DNA of 64,000 nucleotides from Pseudanabaena sp. lw0831 (lineage in GTDB: Bacteria > Cyanobacteriota > Cyanobacteriia > Pseudanabaenales > Pseudanabaenaceae), in contig NZ_BBJB01000090.1 of the NCBI RefSeq assembly GCF_016584665.1, positions 1-64,000 on the forward strand, written 5' to 3'. The notes under the pieces were generated by a model that searched no databases, was not told the origin of the DNA, and saw only the letters and a program-made list of their open reading frames with translations. Below are positions 1 to 7,350 of this stretch, one piece after another (the first letter of the stretch is position 1; the number at the start of each line of letters is the position of its first letter). Made by a program: the position numbers and the translations under genes.

Positions 1-103
1 CCGCAACTCCCTGTTGGTTTTTGGTTTTGCCCTAACTTTTCTAGCTACCAAATCGCCTTAACCTATTTTTTAACAAATAATCTCGCTAAGGGAGGCTATT
101 TAT

Positions 104-1105
104 TTAATCTGGAGAATAGGCAAGTAATGTGCCATTTTGTCCAATTACAAAACCGCGATCGCTCGAAAAGAAATAAATCTGATAGAGATTAGCGCCGACG
201 TTCGCCGCAGACATATCACGTTTCCAAGTTTTGCCACCATCTTCACTATGGAGCAATCTTGAACTACCACCTGAGATCCAGATGTTATTTTCATCTTGAT
301 AAACAAGATCCAGCAGCCCAAATCCACCCCCTTCTCTAGGAGTTTGCTTTTTCTCCCATGTATCAAATTCACCAACTTCACTAAACTGGACTTGTCCGCC
401 ACGATTCAGCATCCAGAGGCGATTATCAGGGGTATACCCCATATTCTGCACGCGGCGAGAGCTATTACGATTGTGTTGAATCCAAGTCATATCACCTGGT
501 TGCCATGTGGAATAAAAGTTGCCATTTGCCGAGATCGCCACATAACGACCATCTTCACTACGGTTGAGGTTGCGAGCATTGCCAACGGCTTGGGTAACTA
601 AGGCTTTCCAATTTTGTCCAGCATCTTCGGTTGCATAGATCGCACCCAAGTCTGTGACCATTTCCGCAGAGTTTCGACCCGAAGCTACGATCGCAAAGGG
701 ATCGCCAGGGAGTTTAGAGCTAAGCCCAATCCGTGACCAAGATTTGCCGCTATCAGTGGTATGCAGCAATAGTGCAGGTTGCCCTGTAATCCAGCCTTCA
801 GACCCTGAGAAGCTAACCGATGAAAAGCGATAAATGCTATCACCAAGATCGAGTTTGCGCTCTTCCCAAGTGTTGCCGCCATCGGTGGATTCGAGCAAAG
901 TTGCATCAGTACCAACAAGCCAGCCATGATTAGGCTCAGACTTGTCAAACCATACATCAAGGGGGGTAATTGCAACTGGCAGATCGACTTTGTGCCAACT
1001 ACCGCTACTTGCAAAGGCAGTAGGCATATTGCCAAATAATGTTAAGCAAATAAGCAATAAACAAATCGAAAAGGAGCTAAGAAAGCGGTTTATGCTTTTT
1101 TTCAT
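104..1105 (-). CDS. ycf48: Photosystem II assembly factor Ycf48/HCF136
   Basis: This 333-aa protein matches Ycf48 (HCF136 in plants), the seven-bladed propeller that binds newly made D1 and helps build the PSII reaction centre on the lumenal side of the thylakoid. The first ~32 residues are a signal sequence with a basic start, a hydrophobic core and an AFA-SS cleavage site. I see no clean lipobox, although many cyanobacterial homologues are lipoproteins. Recurrent Asp-box-like motifs such as STDGGNTW and SEDGGKTW mark the propeller blades from about residue 65 to the end. The gene lies downstream of rubA on the same strand, the usual cyanobacterial order. psbEFLJ normally follows, which would be just beyond the left edge. 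Length is normal for the family. Confidence 0.95.
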   Translation of the reverse strand: MKKSINRFLSSFSICLLLICLTLFGNMPTAFASSGSWHKVDLPVAITPLDVWFDKSEPNHGWLVGTDATLLESTDGGNTWEERKLDLGDSIYRFSSVSFSGSEGWITGQPALLLHTTDSGKSWSRIGLSSKLPGDPFAIVASGRNSAEMVTDLGAIYATEDAGQNWKALVTQAVGNARNLNRSEDGRYVAISANGNFYSTWQPGDMTWIQHNRNSSRRVQNMGYTPDNRLWMLNRGGQVQFSEVGEFDTWEKKQTPREGGGFGLLDLVYQDENNIWISGGSSRLLHSEDGGKTWKRDMSAANVGANLYQIYFFSSDRGFVIGQNGTLLAYSPD

Positions 1106-1173
1106 AAAAATTGGTAAAAATAATGATGGTTGTAATGCTAATTAAAATTGCTAATGAATAGACTAGAAGAACC

Positions 1174-1214
1174 AATTTTTTTGTGGCGCGGCTTTGCCGC
1201 GCCACAAAAAAATT
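1174..1214. terminator. 19-bp perfect hairpin between rubA and ycf48
   Basis: Perfect inverted repeat, arms 1174-1192 and 1196-1214, loop TTT, GC-rich centre with A/T runs at both outer ends. It looks like an intrinsic terminator readable in both directions. It lies between two genes that are usually co-transcribed, so it may act as an attenuator or RNA-processing/stability element rather than a full stop. Confidence 0.65.
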
Positions 1215-1238
1215 AGTTTTTTATTTTAATGCTAGTCC

Positions 1239-1625
1239 CTAATCCAAGGCATATAAACTGATAAAGAATGCTACTGCTAAGGCTAAAGAGCCGAATATAA
1301 GTATATTTTTTTGACCTGGCGTGAGAACGTTAACACCAAATCCATAGCCGAGGTTTTCGGTAAAGCCTGAGGGCTTGGAGGCAATACCAATATCTGCGAA
1401 GGCTTTTTTCTTGGTGTTGCAGACGGGGCAACGCCAATCTTCACTTATGGCTTCAAAGGCTGTGCCAGCAGAGATATTGCGTTTAGGATCGCCGATGGAT
1501 GGTTCATATATATAGCCACATACCCCACATTCATGGCGGTGTAATTCTTCCTCTATGACTGGGGCAATTACTTCCGCGTTGATTGTTTCTATGTTTTCGG
1601 TTTCCGTAGTTATTTCGGGTTCCAT
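1239..1625 (-). CDS. rubA: Membrane-anchored rubredoxin RubA
   Basis: 128-aa rubredoxin with an extended acidic N-terminus, the iron-binding pairs C33-x2-C36 and C66-P-V-C69, and a single C-terminal transmembrane helix at about residues 106-127. This architecture is typical of the cyanobacterial and plastid RubA/RBD1 family, a thylakoid rubredoxin needed for assembly of photosystem reaction centres. The four cysteines bind one Fe; the membrane anchor places the domain at the thylakoid. ycf48 follows on the same strand, which supports a photosystem-biogenesis operon. The ATG start at 1625 fits the usual family N-terminus. Confidence 0.95.
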   Translation of the reverse strand: MEPEITTETENIETINAEVIAPVIEEELHRHECGVCGYIYEPSIGDPKRNISAGTAFEAISEDWRCPVCNTKKKAFADIGIASKPSGFTENLGYGFGVNVLTPGQKNILIFGSLALAVAFFISLYALD

Positions 1626-1809
1626 AAATTTGAGCGAGTTGATTGGTATATATGCGATCGCTTGTTAATTCTGTTACAAATTATTACATCTTTTTGACAG
1701 GCTTGCCTAGTTGCGAAAATCACACAGGTTGCCATAGCGATCGCCCAAAGCTAGCCCAAAGCTATTAGGGGATGTGGCATAATCGCTCTGGCGGGAATTT
1801 ACAGGTTTC

Positions 1810-2322
1810 ATGGATTTAAGCGCACAAAAAGAGAAATTTAGCGAGGCTTATGTCCTAGCCGTAGCCGCAACCGCAGGTTATGGCACTTATAAACCCAGTC
1901 CCGATGACGATAGTGTTGATTTTGGGATCGCGGCGCGGACTCGTCCTCAGCCTAATGGTGTTGTAACAATGCGATCGCCCAGATTGGAACTGCAACTAAA
2001 ATGCACCGCAGCCCCAACGCCGCTTGGTGATAGCCTCTCATTTCCGCTAAAACTTAAAAATTACGAAGAGCTGCGAGCCGATAATTTTGTCATTCCGCGC
2101 ATTCTCGTCGTCGTTCTCGTCCCCGATCTTGCTGATGACTGGCTGAAGCATTCTGAAACCGAGCTTTGTATGCGGCGTTGCGGCTATTGGGTATCATTGC
2201 GGGGCAAACCCGCGACAAGCAATACAAAAAGCGTTAAAATATCCATACCTCGTCAAAACCAGTTTACCGTTCAAGCTCTACAAGCAATAATGCAGAGACT
2301 CGCGAAGGGAGAATTGCCGTGA
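1810..2322 (+). CDS. DUF4365 nuclease-like protein
   Basis: 170-aa protein resembling the DUF4365 family, which has a PD-(D/E)XK-type fold and is common near defence and mobile genes. The visible candidate active site is D37 (VDFG) followed by a beta strand with L61-Q62-L-K64, the D...QxK form of the motif. There is no signal peptide. It overlaps the next gene by 4 nt (GTGA), so the two are translationally coupled and probably work together. The family assignment is from memory of the motif spacing; a target molecule cannot be inferred. Confidence 0.65.
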   Translation: MDLSAQKEKFSEAYVLAVAATAGYGTYKPSPDDDSVDFGIAARTRPQPNGVVTMRSPRLELQLKCTAAPTPLGDSLSFPLKLKNYEELRADNFVIPRILVVVLVPDLADDWLKHSETELCMRRCGYWVSLRGKPATSNTKSVKISIPRQNQFTVQALQAIMQRLAKGELP

Positions 2323-3449
2323 TCCTACAAACTCCAAAAGCGAATACGTTAGAATCCATCCGTCCTGAAACCCTCAGTCAATATCTCAGGGCTAGGGGTT
2401 GGCAAGAGTCTGGAGATTTTTTGGGGAATGCTTCTGTGTGGCATCGCGGCGAAGAATTAGAAGTACTGTTGCCCAAAAGCGATCGCCTTCGCGATTATAA
2501 AACTAGGGTTCGCGAAATAATCGATGTTTTAGAAATTTCCGAACATCGCGATCGCCAACAAATTTTGAACGATCTCCTCTTACAACCAACTGACCTAATT
2601 AAAATCCGTATCGACAGTCCAGATATTATTGGCGGCACGATTCCGATTGATGAAGCCGTACGGCTATATGAAGCAACTTCTAAAATCATGAAGTTTGTCG
2701 CTTCTGCAACTATCGAGCCGCGTTCCGTTTATCGCGGCGGCATGTTTGCCGAAGTAAGAGAATATCTGCACGAACTCCGCGTGGGCGAAACACAACAGGG
2801 TAGTTATATTATCAACGTTCTATCGCCAATCATGCGAGAGCATGAGAACTTCGGGCGCAAGGTTAATCTCTCTCTAAATAGAGCTTTAACTGCAATTAAC
2901 TCGACTACCAAAGATGTCTTGGCGGGAAGTAATATCGATATTTTTGAGCAGTCTGTCGAATCTGGGGTTAGTTCCAATTTGTGCGATGCTCTTTTGGAGG
3001 TTGGCAATTATACCGATCTACAAGATCTCAGCTTTCGCTGGCAATGGTCGCCGATGTGGGATGCGCCTGCGATCGCTAAGGAAAAGTTGGCTCTCTCTAA
3101 GCAAACTTTTCCTGTTCTCAAGGAGGCTAGCAAGCTTCTCAAAAGCAAAGATATCATTCGCAAACGTTCCGAAACTAAAATTCAATCACAGAGTAGCGAT
3201 CGCCTTACTCCGATCTCAGGTAAGGTGATTGGTTTGACGCGCCGTGATGATGCGACGGTGGCTAGCGTGACGATTTTGGCAAAAATAGAAGGAAGCGATC
3301 GCGAGTTGCAATTGGAACTGAGTGAAAGTTTTTACGCAAAAGCTGTTCACGCCCATTTAGCCCGACGCAAAATCTCTTTCTATGGTGAAGTTGTAATAAA
3401 CGGCGAGGCGATCGCAGTTCGTAACGTTCGAGATTTGCGTGTAGTGTAG
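2319..3449 (+). CDS. Hypothetical protein coupled to the DUF4365 gene
   Basis: 376-aa soluble protein that I cannot assign. The start is GTG at 2319, overlapping the stop of the DUF4365 gene as GTGA, which strongly suggests coupling. The N-terminal ~70 residues carry a short domain containing LSQYLRARGW and a WHRGEELEVLLP strand pair. The central ~200 residues look alpha-helical. The last ~75 residues are beta-rich (SGKVIGLTRRDDATV, then ISFYGEVVINGEAIAVRNV) and could be an OB- or SH3-like domain. Read with its neighbour, this could be a nuclease plus sensor or immunity pair, but that is inference only. Confidence 0.6.
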   Translation: MILQTPKANTLESIRPETLSQYLRARGWQESGDFLGNASVWHRGEELEVLLPKSDRLRDYKTRVREIIDVLEISEHRDRQQILNDLLLQPTDLIKIRIDSPDIIGGTIPIDEAVRLYEATSKIMKFVASATIEPRSVYRGGMFAEVREYLHELRVGETQQGSYIINVLSPIMREHENFGRKVNLSLNRALTAINSTTKDVLAGSNIDIFEQSVESGVSSNLCDALLEVGNYTDLQDLSFRWQWSPMWDAPAIAKEKLALSKQTFPVLKEASKLLKSKDIIRKRSETKIQSQSSDRLTPISGKVIGLTRRDDATVASVTILAKIEGSDRELQLELSESFYAKAVHAHLARRKISFYGEVVINGEAIAVRNVRDLRVV

Positions 3450-3543
3450 CTATAGATTTTTTGCTATTTAAAATCTATACAGATCTAGCGGGGTGATACA
3501 AAAGATCGCTTAAAGTAAGGCATGTCAAATTTATCCGCCTATC

Positions 3544-3735
3544 ATGCCAACTGTAGATCAAGCGATCGCCTGTGTTAGAGTTTGCCAAATGCTCTCAAAC
3601 GGCTATCAACCGATACATATATTTCGCTATAATACTAATACTAGTACAATTTTCATTTTGGCTGGCGTAACCGAAAGTCTAGAAGTTTTAATTTTTTCTG
3701 ATGGTCAATGGAGGTTTAATGATGATGAAGCCTGA
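3544..3735 (+). CDS. Small cyanobacterial protein, DUF6888-like
   Basis: 63-aa protein with the pattern QAI.C..VCQMLSNGYQPIHIFRY....IFILAG...LEVLIFSDGQWRF. I remember this as the cyanobacterial DUF6888 family, usually encoded directly before a DUF6887 protein, as here. No function is known to me. The adjacent, overlapping arrangement and tiny size are reminiscent of toxin-antitoxin or accessory pairs, but no toxin fold is recognisable. There is no strong ribosome-binding site before the ATG. Confidence 0.6.
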   Translation: MPTVDQAIACVRVCQMLSNGYQPIHIFRYNTNTSTIFILAGVTESLEVLIFSDGQWRFNDDEA

Positions 3736-3919
3736 CTTTAGTAAGATGACTCGTCAAGAATTACGAGCTTATATTTTGGCTAATCGCGAAGATGATGAGG
3801 CGATCGCGGCTTTAATTCAACGCGGAAATCCCAATAGTCCCAAATTCCCTTTCCCAAAAAACGACGTAGATTTAAAAGAAATGCAAGAAATTCTTAGAGA
3901 TAAATTGAGTCACAGATAA
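3719..3919 (+). CDS. Small cyanobacterial protein, DUF6887-like
   Basis: Short charged protein beginning with M-K-P-D-F-S-K-M-T-R-Q-E-L-R-A-Y and continuing ILANREDDEAI, the signature I associate with DUF6887, the usual partner of DUF6888. An upstream in-frame ATG exists at 3701, but the GGAGG at 3710-3714 points to one of three tandem ATG codons at 3719, 3722 or 3725. The gene overlaps the end of the preceding one, so the two are coupled. Function unknown. Confidence 0.6.
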   Translation: MMMKPDFSKMTRQELRAYILANREDDEAIAALIQRGNPNSPKFPFPKNDVDLKEMQEILRDKLSHR

Positions 3920-4022
3920 GTGTTTTGGAGGATAACAAAATAGCGGTCGTTTTGCACTAAAATCCTGTTGATATTTCTCAGTACGTCTTCTTTAACTAAT
4001 TGATTAAGCTCTCGCCTCAAGC

Positions 4023-4068
4023 GTGTAAAATCAAAATCTAGCGCTTTAGTAATTGAGAGCAGTAAATT
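4023..4068 (+). promoter_or_regulatory. Duplicated leader of Trypco1 operon, copy 1
   Basis: The 46 nt immediately before the Trypco1 start are identical, apart from one base, to 14025-14070 before the second Trypco1 gene. Similarity stops upstream of this point. Conservation of a non-coding leader together with the gene suggests shared promoter, ribosome-binding or regulatory information, or a recent duplication. Confidence 0.6.
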
Positions 4069-4404
4069 ATGGCAAATGATGACGATCTGACTCAGACTAT
4101 TCCTGTACAACTGGAAGATGGAACGACAATTCTGGTTGAGGTAACGCATACTGGACGGCAAGATGTGGCAAATGAAGCCAGTAAGTTTAAAGCGGTAACT
4201 GATGCGCTCGGCGGAATTGTCCAAGCGATCGCTGAGCCGATTAACCGCGCAAAACCGTCTAAGGCGACGGTGAAGTTTGGCATGGAGTTAGCGGTTGAGG
4301 TTGGTCAATTAACAGCCGTACTGGTCAAAGGCAGTGGTAAGGCAAATCTAGAAATTTCGCTGGAATGGACAAAGGAAGCAGGGACGGTGAAAACCATTGG
4401 CTAG
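4069..4404 (+). CDS. Trypco1 (CU044_2847) family protein, copy 1
   Basis: 111-aa protein of the CU044_2847 family, also called trypsin-co-occurring domain 1 (Trypco1): IPVQLEDGTTILVEV, then a helix with FKAVTDALGGIVQAI, then a beta hairpin ending NLEISLEW. As its name says, the family is found next to trypsin-like proteases, often fused to STAND NTPases, in predicted bacterial conflict or regulated-death systems. Here the protease-NTPase gene follows and overlaps by 8 nt, so the two products are probably made in a set ratio and interact. A paralogue, more than 80% identical by eye, lies at 14071-14445. Its role as sensor, scaffold or inhibitor is not established. Confidence 0.8.
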   Translation: MANDDDLTQTIPVQLEDGTTILVEVTHTGRQDVANEASKFKAVTDALGGIVQAIAEPINRAKPSKATVKFGMELAVEVGQLTAVLVKGSGKANLEISLEWTKEAGTVKTIG

Positions 4405-6976
4405 TCTCAATCCAGATAATCTCAAGACTTGTACTGTAAAGCTAAGTATTGATAATACTCACGGTACAGGTTTCTTTGTGGCGGCGGGGCTAATTTTGAC
4501 CTGTCATCATGTGGTTAAAAATGCTGGCGATCGCCCGATTAAGGTGAGATGGCAAAACCAAGAGGATTTTGCAGTGGCGAAGGTTTTGCAGTCCTTTCCC
4601 GATCCTGTCGATCTGGCTTTGTTGCAATTTGAGACGGTGGAAGCTTTAGCTTGTGTGGAGTTGGATGGGGCGATCGCAGCTTTTGACGATCTTTTTGCCT
4701 ATGGCTATCCTGATGTTGATCCAAATGGTGCGGGTGTGGTGTTGCGGTGCGATGGGCTGAATGGTGATCAGCCGCCGAAGATCAAGTTTAGTGATGGCAG
4801 AGTGCGCTCGGGGTTAAGTGGTGCGCCGTTGCTCAATCCTGCTACGGGTATGGTTTGCGGTGTTGTTAAGTATACAGAAGATCGCAGTTTGCCTTTGGGT
4901 GGTGGTGGGATTCCGATCGCGACAGTTTTTGAATATTTTCCCTATCTTGCTAATCTCAATCGTCAGTTTCACCAGCCGCAATGGGGAGATGTTAATCCTT
5001 ATAAGGGGCTTGCCTATTTTGAAGATGACGATGCGCGGTTCTTTTTTGGGCGGACAGCACTAACGGATTCATTACTGGATCACCTTGAGCAAAATAATTT
5101 TCTAGCCTTGTTGGGAGCTTCGGGTAGTGGCAAATCTTCGGTATTACGAGCAGGATTGCTGAACCAATTACGACAGGGGCAAATATCGGGCAGCGATCGC
5201 TGGGAATTGCAGGTGATGTTACCGACCGAGCGTCCACTCAACAGTTTGGCTAATACATTTGTCAGTCCAGAGTTAGAGCGTGAAGATCGTGCCATTAGCT
5301 TAAACAAGATAGAAGAACTAATTGCAAAACAAGGTGATAAAAAAGATGGGTTGCGGCAATTGGTACAAACATCAGCAGCGCCCCGTGTGATCTTGGTTAT
5401 CGATCAATTTGAGGAGTGCTTTACTCTGTGTCAAGATTTACAGGAGAGAGAACATTTCTTTGGTCTGCTATGGAAAGCTCTAGAACTTCCAAAGGATAAA
5501 TTTTGTCTAGCGATCGCTATGCGTGCAGATTTCTTTGGGAAATGTGTGGAACGGGAATATGGAGGACTATCGAAACGGATTGCGGAGCATTTAGTACCAG
5601 TGACTCCGATGAATGATGATGAGTTGCGAGAGGCGATCGATGAACCTGCGAAGACTGTCGGTTGCGAAGTGGAGCCAATTTTGAGAGAGGAGATCGTGCG
5701 TGATGTGGCGGGTGCGCCTGCGAATTTGCCTTTGATGCAGTTTGCGCTTTCGGAGCTGTGGCAGTCACGAGATGTCAATCGCTTGACTTTGCAAGCCTAT
5801 AAGCAGAAGTTAGGAGGGATTGCAGGGGCATTAGAGAAGAGGGCAAATGCGGTTTATGCTCAGTTTACGGATGAGTTAGACCAGAGGGCAGTGAAACATA
5901 TCTTTTTGTCGCTGACGCAGTTGGGTGAGGGTACGGAAGATACGCGCCGCCGTGCGGTTTTAAGAAATTTACCAACGGAAATGCTTCCTTTAGAGGTAAT
6001 TGAGAAGGCTGTCAAAAAACTTGCCGATGAGAAACTGGTGGTAACGACTACGCTGACTGAGAAAGATGGAAAACCACAAAAAGATGCGATCGTGGATGTA
6101 GCGCATGAGACGCTAATCCGTCGATGGACGCAGTTGCGAATGTGGCTAGATGAAAATCGGCAATCTTTGCGACAACAGAGGAAGCTTGAGGAGCGGGCTG
6201 AAGAATGGCAGCAACTAGGTAAACCCAAAGACTATTTGATTCAGGGCTTGCCTTTGCGAAATGCTATTCAATTTAGTCGAGAAACCACGTTGTCAAGCTT
6301 GTTACAAGAATTTATTAATCAAGGTCAACGGAAACAGATAATATCTCGTATCCTAACGATTGGTCTGTTAGGAGTTCCATCTATTATGCTTTTTATACTT
6401 TTACCCTTCTGGGTTGTCATTCAATCATCTTCTTTCATTACATCAAAAAGCTGTATTTCTAATCCTAATGCAAGAATTTACCTTCAGATTTTGATGTTAA
6501 CTGGTTTTAAAAAACAACTAAAAGGGGCAAACATTTGTAATCAAACATTATTTGGTATCAATCTAAGTGGCGCTAGATTAGAAGGAGCAAATCTTGATGA
6601 ATCAAACTTTTCTGGTGCTAATTTTAGAGGAGTTAGCTTGGAGGATGCTAGGCTTAGAAGAGCATATATTACAAAAGCTAATTTGGAAGGATCTTTTCTA
6701 GTAAGAGTAAATTTTGAAGGTACAGATCTCGAAGGTTCTTCTTTAGCAGGATCACACTTAGGGAAATCAAGTTTTAAAAATACCAATCTTAACAATGTCA
6801 ATCTTAAAGGTGCAATTCTTATGCAGACTGATCTCAAAAATGCTCTTAACCTAACTACAGAGCAAGTTAATCAAGCTGTACTTTGTCAAACTCAAATTCC
6901 AAGTTACATTAAGATAACTGACACAGACAGGGATTGTAATACTAAGGATTTTAAGAATTTTCGCTTGTTAGAGTGA
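4397..6976 (+). CDS. Trypsin-like protease + STAND NTPase + TM + pentapeptide repeats
   Basis: 859-aa multidomain protein. Residues ~10-185 are a trypsin/HtrA-like protease with triad H38 (TCHHVV), D72 (DPVDLALL) and S141 (GLSGAP). Residues ~200-620 form a STAND NTPase of the nSTAND1 kind, beginning NPYKGLAYF, with Walker A GASGSGKSS (240-248) and Walker B around VIDQFEE (D336). A hydrophobic helix at ~650-681 is followed by pentapeptide repeats of the A(N/D)LxG type at ~718-818. The start is TTG at 4397, 8 nt inside the Trypco1 gene; the second copy uses a non-ATG start with the same overlap. Probable role: NTP-gated membrane-bound protease of a conflict system, by family inference. The pentapeptide C-terminus, in place of the more usual WD40 or TPR array, is the variable sensor part. 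Confidence 0.85.
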   Translation: MASLNPDNLKTCTVKLSIDNTHGTGFFVAAGLILTCHHVVKNAGDRPIKVRWQNQEDFAVAKVLQSFPDPVDLALLQFETVEALACVELDGAIAAFDDLFAYGYPDVDPNGAGVVLRCDGLNGDQPPKIKFSDGRVRSGLSGAPLLNPATGMVCGVVKYTEDRSLPLGGGGIPIATVFEYFPYLANLNRQFHQPQWGDVNPYKGLAYFEDDDARFFFGRTALTDSLLDHLEQNNFLALLGASGSGKSSVLRAGLLNQLRQGQISGSDRWELQVMLPTERPLNSLANTFVSPELEREDRAISLNKIEELIAKQGDKKDGLRQLVQTSAAPRVILVIDQFEECFTLCQDLQEREHFFGLLWKALELPKDKFCLAIAMRADFFGKCVEREYGGLSKRIAEHLVPVTPMNDDELREAIDEPAKTVGCEVEPILREEIVRDVAGAPANLPLMQFALSELWQSRDVNRLTLQAYKQKLGGIAGALEKRANAVYAQFTDELDQRAVKHIFLSLTQLGEGTEDTRRRAVLRNLPTEMLPLEVIEKAVKKLADEKLVVTTTLTEKDGKPQKDAIVDVAHETLIRRWTQLRMWLDENRQSLRQQRKLEERAEEWQQLGKPKDYLIQGLPLRNAIQFSRETTLSSLLQEFINQGQRKQIISRILTIGLLGVPSIMLFILLPFWVVIQSSSFITSKSCISNPNARIYLQILMLTGFKKQLKGANICNQTLFGINLSGARLEGANLDESNFSGANFRGVSLEDARLRRAYITKANLEGSFLVRVNFEGTDLEGSSLAGSHLGKSSFKNTNLNNVNLKGAILMQTDLKNALNLTTEQVNQAVLCQTQIPSYIKITDTDRDCNTKDFKNFRLLE

Positions 6977-7350
6977 GTCAAGTTAATCTCTTGAAAATCA
7001 CTTAATAATTGCTTTTTCCCAATCAGGTAAGATGTTGTTTGTCTTAATCCCACATTCCGCTTTTGAAAATATGACAAAAAAATAATTGAAATTTAAAACG
7101 CAGATATAGTAATAATTTCATTATTTTATCTTCTCAAAATATAAATTATTTATTATACTTTGCACGGGCTTAACTTATACTTTTGCTGTCTATGTATAAT
7201 TGTATGTAATCACCTAAAAAAGCTCAGGCTTTACCCGTGCGAAGTATAGCGATAAGAACAGACTATTGCTAATAATATGATCTAAGGTCGCTGAAATCCT
7301 TATTATTTCGTTGTACTTTGAGATTCCATTACTAGCGGAATGCAGGTTAA
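6977..7350. other. AT-rich intergenic region with imperfect inverted repeat
   Basis: 374 nt without a credible gene, lying between two convergent genes. It contains an inverted repeat with arms at 7154-7169 and 7233-7248 (14 of 16 positions match, spacer 63 nt; arm core CCCGTGC). It could be the relic of a small mobile element or an extended terminator. No further structure is obvious. Confidence 0.4.

Noticed and set aside
1-103. psbEFLJ genes expected after ycf48
   Set aside because: The first 103 bases contain no open frame matching psbE; if present it lies outside the window.
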